Assembly: GCA_007693535.1 (NCBI GenBank) | Contig: REDK01000132.1 | Location: 1 to 47,097 of the forward strand | From: Chromatiaceae bacterium | GTDB lineage: Bacteria; Pseudomonadota; Gammaproteobacteria; Chromatiales; Chromatiaceae | Direction of reading: 5' to 3' | DNA: 47,097 bases | Shown: piece after piece, positions 39,456-47,097 of the stretch | How positions within the stretch are numbered: the first letter of the stretch is position 1 | How the letters are laid out: every line of letters begins with the position of its first letter | Program-made: the position numbers and the translations under genes | The notes under the pieces: generated by a model | The model's database searches: none | The model's input: the letters and a program-made list of their open reading frames with translations, nothing else | What the model was told of the DNA's origin: nothing

Positions 39456-40181
39456 CTACAGCAAGCGCAGCGCCGACAATCCAGCATCCAGCGGCAACAC
39501 CTGCCCGGTCACCAGGGACGCATCATCGAGCAGCCAGGCGCCAGCCGCGGCTAGTTCGGTCGGCAGCCCGATCCGCTTGAGGGGGTGTCGCTCGGCGGCG
39601 GTGCGACGCTTGTCCTCGCTGTTCAAGAGGCGCTCGGCCAGCGGCGTATCGGTGATGGTCGGGGCGAGCGCATTGACCCGAATCCCCGGTGCCAACTCCG
39701 CCGCCAGCGCCCGCGTCAAACCCTCTACTGCGCCCTTGGCCGCCGCGACCGAGGCGTGATATGGCATGCCGGTCTGCACCGCGACGGTGCTGAACAGCAG
39801 GATCGCGGCCGCTTCGCTCTGGCGCAACAACGGCAGCGCACCTTGGATCGCCCGCACCGCGCCAAACAGATTCAGCTCCAGGTCCTCCTGCCATTCCGCC
39901 TCGCGCAGGCGCTCGAAGGGCTTCAGCCGGATGCTGCCAGGCAGATAGGCCAGCCCGTCCAGCCGTGCTGGCAGCGCCGCACTCGGAAAGGGTTCGGCGC
40001 GGGCATCCCAGCGCAGCCCCTGCGCCGCGGGGAGGTCTGGGGCGGCCTCCGGGTGCCGCGAGAGATGGGTCACCGCGTGACCGCGTGCGCACAGCATGCG
40101 CACGAGTTCAGCACCGATCCCGGAACTGCCACCAACGATCAGGAACTGTTTACCAGTGGATGGACGATTAGATTCGGGCAT
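39456..40181 (-). CDS. Short-chain dehydrogenase/reductase with altered active site
   Basis: The 241-residue SDR has the cofactor loop FLIVGGSSGIGAELVRML and a core with LLFSTVAVQTGMP. The region that normally reads Y-x3-K is HASVAAAKGAVEGLTRA; aligning the Lys and the following AVEGL puts Val where the catalytic Tyr should be. The final PITDTPLAERLL and VTGQVLPLDAGLSAL are normal. It could be an inactive or non-oxidoreductase SDR, or use the Tyr three residues further upstream. ATG 40181 starts MPESNRPSTGKQ. The neighbour is divergent, and the substrate is unknown. Confidence 0.9.
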   Translation of the reverse strand: MPESNRPSTGKQFLIVGGSSGIGAELVRMLCARGHAVTHLSRHPEAAPDLPAAQGLRWDARAEPFPSAALPARLDGLAYLPGSIRLKPFERLREAEWQEDLELNLFGAVRAIQGALPLLRQSEAAAILLFSTVAVQTGMPYHASVAAAKGAVEGLTRALAAELAPGIRVNALAPTITDTPLAERLLNSEDKRRTAAERHPLKRIGLPTELAAAGAWLLDDASLVTGQVLPLDAGLSALRLL

Positions 40182-40602
40182 GGGGCTCTGCTCCTGGAAG
40201 CGATTCTCGAGAAAGGGGGTCGGGTTCGACAGCGGCCGGACAGTCTAGCCCTCGGCTGTCGATCATTGCCCAAGATCAGTCCAGACAAAACCTAAACAAG
40301 GCGGGGAGGTCGTGCTTGAACAACGGGTCGAACACGGGCATTGCGAACTGATCGAGGCCGACAGTCTCGCGGCGCTGTGCGCCGATAACACCCACGGACA
40401 TCGAGCCTTGCCGCGGTCGACACCAGGCTCCGGCCGGCCCCGGCGCCATCGCCGGTCAGGTCCGGGGCGCGACTTCGCGGGCGCCAGGCCGCGTTGATTT
40501 CCGCCGCCCGCGCGTACACTTGCCAGCAACTGGCGCGATGGCGCCCAGATCCCGCGACCCCGGTCCCCAGCCGCGGTCAGTCCCACGAGAGGAGCATCAG
40601 CG
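40182..40602. other. Divergent region SDR - NDUFA9-like gene
   Basis: About 420 bases between divergent genes. No clear promoter pair is visible; a ribosome site GAGAGGAGC lies before ATG 40603. Short open frames here have no recognisable similarity. Confidence 0.45.
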
Positions 40603-41529
40603 ATGAAGGTCAGCATCATCGGCGGAACCGGTTTCGTCGGCAGTTATCTGGTGGACAAGCTCTGTGCAGACGGCCATGAGGTGCGCGTGCTCACGCGGCC
40701 CGGCAGCGAACACCGGCTCAGCAGCCCGAGTGGCTGCCAAGCGGTCAGCGGGGAGGTCGGCGACGAGGCCGCGTTGCGCGAACTGCTCAGCGATGCCGAG
40801 GCGGCGATCTATCTGATCGGCATCCTGCGCGAGGACCCGCGCGCCGGCATCAGCTTCGATGCCCTGCAACGGCGCGGCGCCGAACGCACCATCGGCCTGG
40901 CCGAAGAACTCGGGGTCGGCCGCTTCCTGTTGATGAGCGCCAACGGCGTCGATGCCGCCGCGACCCCCTACCAGACCACCAAGCTCGCCGCCGAGGAGCG
41001 CCTGCGGCAGTCGTCGCTGAACTGGACCATCTTCCGGCCCTCGGTCATCTTCGGCGATCCCCGGGGACGCATGGAGTTCTGCAGCCAGCTCAAGGCCGAA
41101 CTGATCGACAGCCCACTGCCGGCACCCCTCTTCTTCCCGGGGTTCTCGCCGCTCGGCGCCGGCAGCTTTCGGCTTGGCCCGGTGCATGTAGAGGACGTCG
41201 CCGCGGCCTTTGCCGCCGCGCTCGCCAACCCCGACAGCGGCGGCCAGACCTATCATCTGTGCGGACCCCAGGCCCTGACCTGGAAGGAGATCCTCCAGGC
41301 CATCGCGGCGGCCGCCGGCAAGTCCAAGCTCATGCTGCCGGCCCCGGCGATCCTGATCGCTCCGGTGGCGGGACTGCTTGGACGCTTCAGCTGGTTCCCG
41401 GTCACCCGCGATCAGCTCAGCATGCTGCTCGCCGGCAACACCTGCAGTGACGATGGCCTGGCCCGCCTCGGCCTCAGCGCCCAGCGCTTCGATCAGTCCA
41501 CGCTGGCCTACCTCGGCGGCCCGGCCTGA
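40603..41529 (+). CDS. NAD(P)-binding NDUFA9-like protein (atypical SDR)
   Basis: The 308-residue protein has an N-terminal Rossmann loop (MKVSIIGGTGFVGSYLVDKL) and the atypical-SDR core: RRGAERTIGLAEELGVGRFL, PYQTTKLAAEERLRQSSLNW and FRPSVIFGDP. The domain resembles the complex I accessory subunit NDUFA9 and UbiE-linked bacterial relatives. The C-terminal half includes GPVHVEDVAAAF and a hydrophobic APAILIAPVAGLLG stretch. Bacterial members are of unknown role; NADPH binding and a quinone- or lipid-related function are suggested by eukaryotic relatives. Confidence 0.85.
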   Translation: MKVSIIGGTGFVGSYLVDKLCADGHEVRVLTRPGSEHRLSSPSGCQAVSGEVGDEAALRELLSDAEAAIYLIGILREDPRAGISFDALQRRGAERTIGLAEELGVGRFLLMSANGVDAAATPYQTTKLAAEERLRQSSLNWTIFRPSVIFGDPRGRMEFCSQLKAELIDSPLPAPLFFPGFSPLGAGSFRLGPVHVEDVAAAFAAALANPDSGGQTYHLCGPQALTWKEILQAIAAAAGKSKLMLPAPAILIAPVAGLLGRFSWFPVTRDQLSMLLAGNTCSDDGLARLGLSAQRFDQSTLAYLGGPA

Positions 41530-41619
41530 GGCTGCCGCACCCGCGGCGGATCGCCTCGCGGTAGGCATCCTGGACCCGCCTGCTGGTGCCGCCTGATGTC
41601 GCGGCCGGAGTTAGGCCGG

Positions 41620-43617
41620 CTAGGTCGGATGCCGGGTCGGATGCCGGGTCGGATACAGGGGCACCAGCGGGTCGGCGGGCGGGCGCGGCGCCTCGGCCGG
41701 GTCCAGGCCGTCGTGCAGGGCGGCCCATAGCGGGGCGCCGTCCCAGTCGGCATCGCCCTGCCGCGGGGCATACAGGAACCGCTCCAGGGCCCGGATCTCG
41801 GCCCCACCGCGGGCCACCCCGGCGGCCAGCGCCGCGAGGTTGACCGGTGGAGCCGCGGGCCAGCGGGCCGCGGCCCACACCAGCAGGGCGCGCGCGGCAC
41901 CACCAGCATCGTTGGCGCTGCAGGCGGCCTGCACCGCGGCACGGGCAGCCACGGCATCGGTCTGGCGCGTGCCCACAGGCACAGCCGCCTCCGCGGCGGT
42001 GCTCGCCATGGCGGTCCGGGCGGCCGCGCCCAGCCGGGCCTGCCGCAGTCTTCCCCACCACTGCCGCGGTAAGCCTGGCAGCCAGCGGCGCTGCCACCAG
42101 CCGAGCGCGACCAACAGGACCAGCGCCAGCACCCACCAACCGCGCCGGCCTGCCCCGCCAGTCGGCTGGACGGCCGGCTGGACGGCCGGCTGGGCGGCCG
42201 GCTGGGCGGCCGGCGCATCACGCGCGGCGTCGCTGGCGCTCGCCGCGTCCGCCCCGGCGATCGTCCCCGGCAGCGCTGGCGCGGGGGCGGTCGGGGCACT
42301 CACCGGACCGGCCACCTGCAGGCGCAGCGCCGGCACCACCGCCTCGCGCTGCTGGTTGCTGTTGGTATCCCACCAGGGCAGGCGCAGCGCCGGCAGTTCG
42401 ATCTCGCCACCGCTGCCCGGGATCAGCGTCACCTGCTGCCGACTGATACCAATCAAACCATTGCCGTCGCTGCGGGTCTCGCGCTCGACGCGGGGCGGAT
42501 AGGTGCGCACCCCAGCCGGCATCGGCACCTCCAATGCCGGCAGTTGCGTGCCGGCCAGGCCGCGGGCGGTGATGGTCAGGGTGCGGGTCGCCGGCTCGCC
42601 CACCGCCAGCACCGGCGGGCGCGCGGCCCAGTCGTCGCTGATGCCGAGCGCCTGCGCCGGTAGCCAGTGCGGACCCGCGAATTCGTCCGGACTGGGGGCA
42701 ACAGTCAGCGTCAGCGCCTGACTCTGGGCGCGCGCCGGTTCGCCGCGGTCGAACATCGGGAAGCCGCTGCGCCAGGGCCCGGCGCCGAGCATGCGCTCCA
42801 GCGCCGGGTCGCGGAACAGCCGCTCCAGACGTTCGTCGCCGAAGCTATCGGCGAAGGGATCCCGACCCGCGGCGGGTTCCGACTGCAAGCGGGCGACGAA
42901 GACCAGGGATGGAATGCGCAACTCGCCGCTGCGCTCCGGGTTCAGGCTGAAGCGCCATTCGATGACCCGGTACTGGCGCCCGTTGCGGCTAGTCAGATGG
43001 CCGGTCTCGCGGCCGATGCGGCTGAGCCCGGCCCCCTCCAGGTCGGGCAGGCGCAACTCGTAGTCGAGCAGCGGACGGGCACTGTAGGCGCGCACCAGCA
43101 GCGGCACCTGTTGCTGCACCACCAGGTGCTCCAGATCGGCATCGAGGTCGAGTTCCAGGAACAGGTCGTCGCCGGGGATGCCGAGGCCGCCCTCGGGCAG
43201 CGGGTCCACCTGCAGGCGCAGCGCGCTGGTCTGCTGGTCGCCGAGGCGCAGGGCCGGCACCTGCAGTTGGCCCGTGGCGCGTGGGGTCAGGGCGATGCGA
43301 AAGCGGGTGCTGTCGAAGCGCCGTGCGTTCAGGATGCGGGTCTCGGTCGCGATGCCCATGCCGCCGACCTCGAAGTCGCGCTCCAGCGGGGTCAGGTCCG
43401 GGCGCTCACCGCGGTCCGGCCCGTCCGTCTCGATGATCAGAGTCAAGCTGTCGCCGGCATAGACCTGATCGCGGTCGAGACTGGCCCGGACCTCGGCGCG
43501 GGCCAGCCCGCCGAGGCCGAACAGCAGCACCAGCGCAACGATCAGCAGTGGGCGGCCCAAGCGACGCCCGGGCTGAGGACGCCATGGGCGCCGCGGGGAT
43601 GGTCGTGTTGCAATCAT
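41620..43617 (-). CDS. batD: BatD/oxygen-tolerance family membrane protein
   Basis: The 665-residue protein starts with an N-terminal signal/anchor (LLIVALVLLFGLGGLARA) and continues with several immunoglobulin-like beta domains (SLDRDQVYAGDSLTLIIETDG; VGGMGIATETRIL), a second helix near residue 515 (GWWVLALVLLVALGWW) and a cytosolic Ala/Arg-rich tail ending PTRHPTRHPT. It is the last gene of the Bat unit. The linker before the second helix is a QPAA/QPAV repeat, encoded by four 12-base units at 42164-42211. The C-terminal PTRH repeat is encoded by 12-base units at 41623-41658. The function is still poorly understood. Confidence 0.92.
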   Translation of the reverse strand: MIATRPSPRRPWRPQPGRRLGRPLLIVALVLLFGLGGLARAEVRASLDRDQVYAGDSLTLIIETDGPDRGERPDLTPLERDFEVGGMGIATETRILNARRFDSTRFRIALTPRATGQLQVPALRLGDQQTSALRLQVDPLPEGGLGIPGDDLFLELDLDADLEHLVVQQQVPLLVRAYSARPLLDYELRLPDLEGAGLSRIGRETGHLTSRNGRQYRVIEWRFSLNPERSGELRIPSLVFVARLQSEPAAGRDPFADSFGDERLERLFRDPALERMLGAGPWRSGFPMFDRGEPARAQSQALTLTVAPSPDEFAGPHWLPAQALGISDDWAARPPVLAVGEPATRTLTITARGLAGTQLPALEVPMPAGVRTYPPRVERETRSDGNGLIGISRQQVTLIPGSGGEIELPALRLPWWDTNSNQQREAVVPALRLQVAGPVSAPTAPAPALPGTIAGADAASASDAARDAPAAQPAAQPAVQPAVQPTGGAGRRGWWVLALVLLVALGWWQRRWLPGLPRQWWGRLRQARLGAAARTAMASTAAEAAVPVGTRQTDAVAARAAVQAACSANDAGGAARALLVWAAARWPAAPPVNLAALAAGVARGGAEIRALERFLYAPRQGDADWDGAPLWAALHDGLDPAEAPRPPADPLVPLYPTRHPTRHPT
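41623..41658. repeat. Three 12-bp repeats at the batD 3' end
   Basis: GGTCGGATGCCG appears twice and then GGTCGGATACAG, all in frame with batD and directly next to its TAG stop (41620-41622). They encode the PTRH repeat tail. Confidence 0.85.
42164..42211. repeat. Four 12-bp repeats inside batD
   Basis: Two GGCTGGACGGCC units followed by two GGCTGGGCGGCC units. They encode a QPAV/QPAA linker before the second membrane helix of BatD. The exact multiple of three keeps the frame, so the length can vary without inactivating the gene. Confidence 0.85.
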
Positions 43618-43768
43618 GAGGGTTGCCTCGCCTGAAGGACCGTGGCTGCCGGATGGTCGCGGGGCGGGGGCTCGGCCCGGGCGCTCCGCGCGCTGGGTCA
43701 CCGCCGGGCCGCCGATGACCGATCATCGGGGCTGGAACAGGACGATGCGACGGCGGATGCCGATCTGG

Positions 43769-45694
43769 CTACCAGGGATTGCCGGCCCCCACCTCGTCGC
43801 GGGCATCGACCCGGTCGCGGTATTGATAGAGGAATTTGCGCCGCAGCAGGGCACCGGGGTCATCGGGGATGCGCCGCAGCCACTGATCGGCGGCCTGGCG
43901 GGCCTCCCGCGTCTCGGTATCCAGCGACCGCCCGGCCGCGCCTGTAACCCGCTGATCAGCATCACCGCCAGCGTCCGCGCCGATCTCCTCACCGATCTCC
44001 TCACCACTGTCTGCACCAGTCTCGCCGGCGGCCGCGGCGGCTGCCTCCCGCTGCGCGGCCGCCGCCTGCTCGGCCGCAGCGCGGGTATCTGTGCCCGCAG
44101 CGGCGGGGGATTGCCGTGCCGGCGCCGGGGTATCGCCGTGCCGCGGTTCGGCAGCGCTGCCCGGCGGCGCTGTCGGTTCTGGTGCCAGTTCCGATCCGGG
44201 CTCCGACCCTGGCGACCCCGCCGATGCCCCAGCCGCGGACTGCTGCCGATCGACCCCGCTGCCAGGCAGTCCCTGGTCGCCCTGCTGATCCTGCTCGCCT
44301 TGCTCGCCCGGCTGCCCCTGCTGTTCCTGCTGTTCCTGCTGTTCCTGCTGCCGACGCAGCAGGTCCTGCAGCAGGCGCTGGTTGTGGCGGGCATCGTCCA
44401 GGTCCGGGTCACGTGCGAGCGCGGCCGCGTAGGCATCCAGGGCGGCACTCAGATCACCGGCCCGGGCCAGGGCGTTGCCGCGGTTGTAATGATCCACCGC
44501 GGCATCGCCGGCGGCAAAGGCGGCCGCGGCACCGGCATAGTCGCCGAGCCGGTAGCGCGCGCTGCCACGTTGGGCCGGCGCGGTGGCCAGCGCCTCGGCG
44601 CGCCGATAGTCGCCGGCCGCCAGGGCGCTGGCCGCCTGCTGCTCGCGCCGCTGCCAGAGGTCGTCCCAGCCCAGCGCCAGCGCCGGTGTCGGCAGCAGCA
44701 GGCCGGCCAGCGGGGCCAGCAGCAGCATGGTCAGCCAGCCCCGTCGGAAGGCCAGCGCCGCCACCGGCAGCAGGGCCAGGGTCAGCCAGGGACCGCGCGA
44801 GCGCCAGCGCTCCGCCAGCAGCGGATGCGTACTCGGCCGCGCCGCCTGCGACCCCGGACGGCCGAGCACCGCGTCGAGGTCGCCGGCATCGGCGCGCAGT
44901 CTGCTGTAGGCCCCACCGCCGGCCCGCGCCAGGGCCGTCAGGGCCTGATCGTCCAGGCCCAGCACCACCGGGCCGTCGGCACGGCGCACCCCCGGCACCG
45001 GCGCCCCCGCCGGGGTGCCGACCCCGATCACGGCGAGGCGGTGACCGGCCGCGCGCAGGGCGCGGGCGGCATCCAGGGCACGGGCATCGCCCGCCTCATC
45101 GGCCAGCAGCACGACCTCCCCTTGGCGGGCGCCGGCCTGGGCGAGCAGGTCCAGGGCCTGGCGCAGACCCAGATCGATGCGGCTGCCCTGCACCGGCATG
45201 ATGTCCGGGGTCAGCGCCGGCAGCAGCGCCAACAGGGTGGCAGCATCGTCGGTCAGCGGCGCCACCGTGAAGGCGGCCCCGGCGACCACCACTAGCCCGA
45301 CCTGGCCGTCGGGGTCGCGTCCGAGGATGTCGGCCAGCTTATAGCGGGCATGGGTCAGGCGATCGGGGCCGAGATCGGCCGCCAGCATCGACTGCGACAG
45401 GTCCAGCACCAGGACCCGGGCGGCATCGCTGCGCAGGGCCGGCACCGGTAGCCGCTCCCACACCGGGTCGGCCAGCGCGAGCACCGCCAGCAGCGCCCCG
45501 GCAGCAGCCAGCAGCAGCGGCAACCGCCGCGCCCGATCGCCGTGCTCCAGCAGCACCGCCAGCAGGTGCGCGGCGATCACCTGGCGCCAGGGCGAGCCGG
45601 CACCGGCCTGGCGGTCGCGCCACCACAACAGCGCAAGCAGCGGGGCCAGGGCCAGGAGCCAGGCCGGGTGCAGAAAATGGAACTCGTTCAGCAT
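43769..45694 (-). CDS. BatB-BatC fusion: VWA domain plus TPR/Gln-rich C-terminal part
   Basis: The 641-residue protein has two N-terminal helices (HPAWLLALAPLLALLWW; LLLAAAGALLAVLALADPVW) and a von Willebrand A domain with the metal site VLVLDLSQSMLAADLG. A third helix (WLTMLLLAPLAGLLL) ends the BatB part. The second half is BatC-like, with TPR helices (DHYNRGNALARAGDLSAALD; AALARDPDLDDARHNQRLL), then a QQEQ-repeat, Gly/Ala/Glu-rich disordered tail and a conserved end (TREARQAADQWLRRIPDDPGALLRRKFLYQY). Separate batB and batC occur in other bacteria. ATG 45694 is chosen because the frame upstream overlaps batA without similarity. Confidence 0.92.
   Translation of the reverse strand: MLNEFHFLHPAWLLALAPLLALLWWRDRQAGAGSPWRQVIAAHLLAVLLEHGDRARRLPLLLAAAGALLAVLALADPVWERLPVPALRSDAARVLVLDLSQSMLAADLGPDRLTHARYKLADILGRDPDGQVGLVVVAGAAFTVAPLTDDAATLLALLPALTPDIMPVQGSRIDLGLRQALDLLAQAGARQGEVVLLADEAGDARALDAARALRAAGHRLAVIGVGTPAGAPVPGVRRADGPVVLGLDDQALTALARAGGGAYSRLRADAGDLDAVLGRPGSQAARPSTHPLLAERWRSRGPWLTLALLPVAALAFRRGWLTMLLLAPLAGLLLPTPALALGWDDLWQRREQQAASALAAGDYRRAEALATAPAQRGSARYRLGDYAGAAAAFAAGDAAVDHYNRGNALARAGDLSAALDAYAAALARDPDLDDARHNQRLLQDLLRRQQEQQEQQEQQGQPGEQGEQDQQGDQGLPGSGVDRQQSAAGASAGSPGSEPGSELAPEPTAPPGSAAEPRHGDTPAPARQSPAAAGTDTRAAAEQAAAAQREAAAAAAGETGADSGEEIGEEIGADAGGDADQRVTGAAGRSLDTETREARQAADQWLRRIPDDPGALLRRKFLYQYRDRVDARDEVGAGNPW
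44318..44354. repeat. 9-bp tandem repeat in the batB/C gene
   Basis: CTGTTCCTG repeats about four times, encoding EQQ units on the minus strand. It lies between the TPR part and the disordered tail and keeps the frame. Confidence 0.8.
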
Positions 45695-45752
45695 CGGGCT
45701 CGACCTTGGAATCGACTTCAGGGGGGCACTGCCCGCGCAGGGCCGCTGCTGT

Positions 45753-46742
45753 TCAGGCCAGCCGCCCGCCGCGGCCCGTGGGCACGGCAGCAATCAGCGC
45801 TGCCAGCAGCAGGGCGCCGGCCAGCGGCCACGCATAGAGTTCGCGCACCGGGCGCAGGGTCTGGGCAGCGCTCTGCACCGGCTCGATCTCGTCGAGCACG
45901 GCGTAGATGCGCTCCAGATCGCGCACGTCGCGGGCCCGGAAATAGCGCCCACCGGTGCGCTCGGCGAGCGCCTGCAGGGTCGCCTCGTCCATCGGGTAGC
46001 GGTTCAGGTGCAGCCCGAAGCCCTCCAGCCCGGTGGGCGGTTCGCCGCCGAAGCCGATGCTGTGGATGCGGATGCCGGCCGCGGCCGCCAGTTCCGCCGC
46101 CCGCAGCGGCGTCAGCGCACCGGCGTTATTGTCGCCGTCGGTCAGCAGGATCAGCACCTGCTCGTCGCCGGGCTGGTCGCGCAGACGCTTGACCGCCAGC
46201 CCGATAGCATCGCCAATCGCGGTCTCCGGGCCGGCCAGGCCGATCTCGGCCTCGAACAGCAAGGTGCGCACGGTCTGGCGATCGAAGGTCAGCGGGGTCT
46301 GCACATGGGCCTCGGAGCCGAACAGGATCAGCCCCAGGCGATCGCCGATCCGCCGCTCGATGAAGTCCCCGGCGACTGCCTTCACCGCGGTCAGCCGGTC
46401 CACCCGCCGACCACCGATGGCCATGTCCTCCTCGCGCATCGAACCGGACAGGTCGACCGCCAGCATCAGATCGCGCCCGGCCAGCGGCAACGGCAGCGGC
46501 GCACCCAGGCCCTGCGGGCGCGCTGCGGCCAGCACCAGCAGCCCCCAGGCCAGCACCGCCAGCAGCAACACCCAGCGGCGCCCACCACTGGCCGCGCGGT
46601 CCGAGCCCAGCAGGGCGCGGTAGAACGGCAACCGCAACGCGGCTGCGCTCACCGGCGCCGGCGGCAACAACCACCAGGCCAGCAGCGGCAGCGGCAGGGC
46701 GACCAGCGCCCAGGCCTGGGCCAGGTGCCACTGCCCGCTCAC
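45753..46742 (-). CDS. batA: BatA: von Willebrand A domain membrane protein
   Basis: The 329-residue protein has membrane helices at both ends (WALVALPLPLLAWWLL; WVLLLAVLAWGLLVLAAA near residue 55; LAGALLLAALIAAVP at the C-terminus) and a VWA domain with the metal motif AVDLSGSMREEDM and LTDGDNNAGALTPL. It acts with a MoxR ATPase as a chaperone or regulator in the cell envelope. The GTG start at 46742 overlaps the upstream DUF4381 stop by 4 bases (GTGA), so translation is coupled. Confidence 0.93.
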   Translation of the reverse strand: MSGQWHLAQAWALVALPLPLLAWWLLPPAPVSAAALRLPFYRALLGSDRAASGGRRWVLLLAVLAWGLLVLAAARPQGLGAPLPLPLAGRDLMLAVDLSGSMREEDMAIGGRRVDRLTAVKAVAGDFIERRIGDRLGLILFGSEAHVQTPLTFDRQTVRTLLFEAEIGLAGPETAIGDAIGLAVKRLRDQPGDEQVLILLTDGDNNAGALTPLRAAELAAAAGIRIHSIGFGGEPPTGLEGFGLHLNRYPMDEATLQALAERTGGRYFRARDVRDLERIYAVLDEIEPVQSAAQTLRPVRELYAWPLAGALLLAALIAAVPTGRGGRLA

Positions 46743-47097
46743 AGGTTCTGCCCCAGCCAGCGCCGGGCCGCGGCCACCAGGGCCGGGCGGTCCAGGCCGG
46801 TGGCCACCGGTGCATAAGGACCCTCGGCGAGGACCCGGCCGGGGCCATCCTGGAACAGCCCATCGCCGCCGGTGCGATCGAGGAAGGCCAGCCAGTCGCC
46901 GCCGGTCAGGGCAGCGACCCGAGTCGCCCCGTACCGCCCCAGGGCGACCCGCTTGAGCAGCGCCGCGACCCCGACCACCAGCCGTTCGGCTGGCTGCAGG
47001 GCACTGATGCGCTCCAGCTCCGCCAGCACCAGCCGGCGCCGGCGCCAGCGCCGCCAGTGCGCCCAGGCGCGCGGCCCGAGCCGCAGCAGCGCGCCCA
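46739..47097 (-). CDS. DUF4381 protein of the Bat operon (partial)
   Basis: The frame is open to the right edge, so the N-terminus is missing. The visible part has an Arg/Trp-rich, positively charged segment near 47040-47097 and then LVLAELERISALQP, AALLKRVALGRYGATRVAALTG and DWLAFLDRTGGDG, which are DUF4381 features. A GTG at 47029 would give a short form, but the homologous region continues upstream. DUF4381 genes sit between the DUF58 gene and batA in MoxR/Bat operons; moxR and DUF58 are therefore expected just beyond the edge. Confidence 0.85.
   Translation of the reverse strand, partial: GALLRLGPRAWAHWRRWRRRRLVLAELERISALQPAERLVVGVAALLKRVALGRYGATRVAALTGGDWLAFLDRTGGDGLFQDGPGRVLAEGPYAPVATGLDRPALVAAARRWLGQNL

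Noticed and set aside
43616-45295. 559-codon plus-strand frame across batD/batB
   Set aside because: Arg- and Gln-rich low-complexity product; it crosses two real genes in antisense.

Overview
The window is about 47 kb of very GC-rich, gene-dense DNA. It looks like the chromosome of a high-GC gammaproteobacterium, possibly a purple sulfur bacterium of the Chromatiaceae type. The proteobacterial gene set supports this: lspA, hemB, uvrB, ispG, mazG, moeA, glgP, a type II secretion pseudopilin block and a Bat operon. The family assignment is an inference; no photosynthesis gene is present to confirm it. Most of the window is housekeeping. I see no CRISPR array, prophage, transposase or rRNA.

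Left part (1-13 kb): the tail of an Ala/Glu-rich protein, a LOG-family phosphoribohydrolase and a LuxR-type regulator. Next come minus-strand genes: an aspartoacylase-family hydrolase overlapping a RimK-type ATP-grasp ligase, then lspA, a SAM methyltransferase, and a translationally coupled run hemB - GNAT-like protein - beta-propeller protein of the GINT1 type. Divergent from hemB is a plus-strand run thioredoxin - mlaC - dgkA, followed by moeA and a DNA methyltransferase that appears truncated.

Middle (14-29 kb): a CpdA-type phosphodiesterase, a short rubrerythrin, uvrB, a class I aminotransferase, an orphan GspH/FimT pseudopilin, tRNA-Thr(CGT) with a near-consensus promoter, an orphan PAS histidine kinase and tRNA-Arg(ACG). 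Beside tRNA-Arg lies a 242-bp imperfect palindrome that looks like a small mobile or repetitive element. A YedK/HMCES-type SRAP protein, two small conserved-looking proteins, and the run mazG - yjbQ - Nudix(DUF4743) - ispG - methyltransferase follow.

Right part (29-47 kb): gspG-gspH-gspI, then an ABC-F ATPase coupled to a DUF2939 protein, glycogen phosphorylase, a zinc-less alcohol-dehydrogenase-like protein, a roughly 0.9-kb gene-poor stretch with 12-bp phased repeats, and a short HPF/RaiA-like protein. An SDR that lacks the catalytic Tyr, an NDUFA9-like NAD(P)-binding protein, and the minus-strand Bat operon (DUF4381 - batA - batB/C fusion - batD), which runs off the right edge, complete the window.

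The linked themes are envelope and lipid work (lspA, mlaC, dgkA, Bat, pseudopilins), cofactor synthesis (hemB, moeA, ispG, thiamine-linked YjbQ/Nudix) and damage or metabolite repair (uvrB, SRAP, mazG, rubrerythrin). No single clearly new defence or mobile system stands out. The best candidates for follow-up are the palindromic element at 22972-23213, the hemB-GNAT-GINT1 unit, the RimK/aspartoacylase pair and the thioredoxin-MlaC-DgkA unit.
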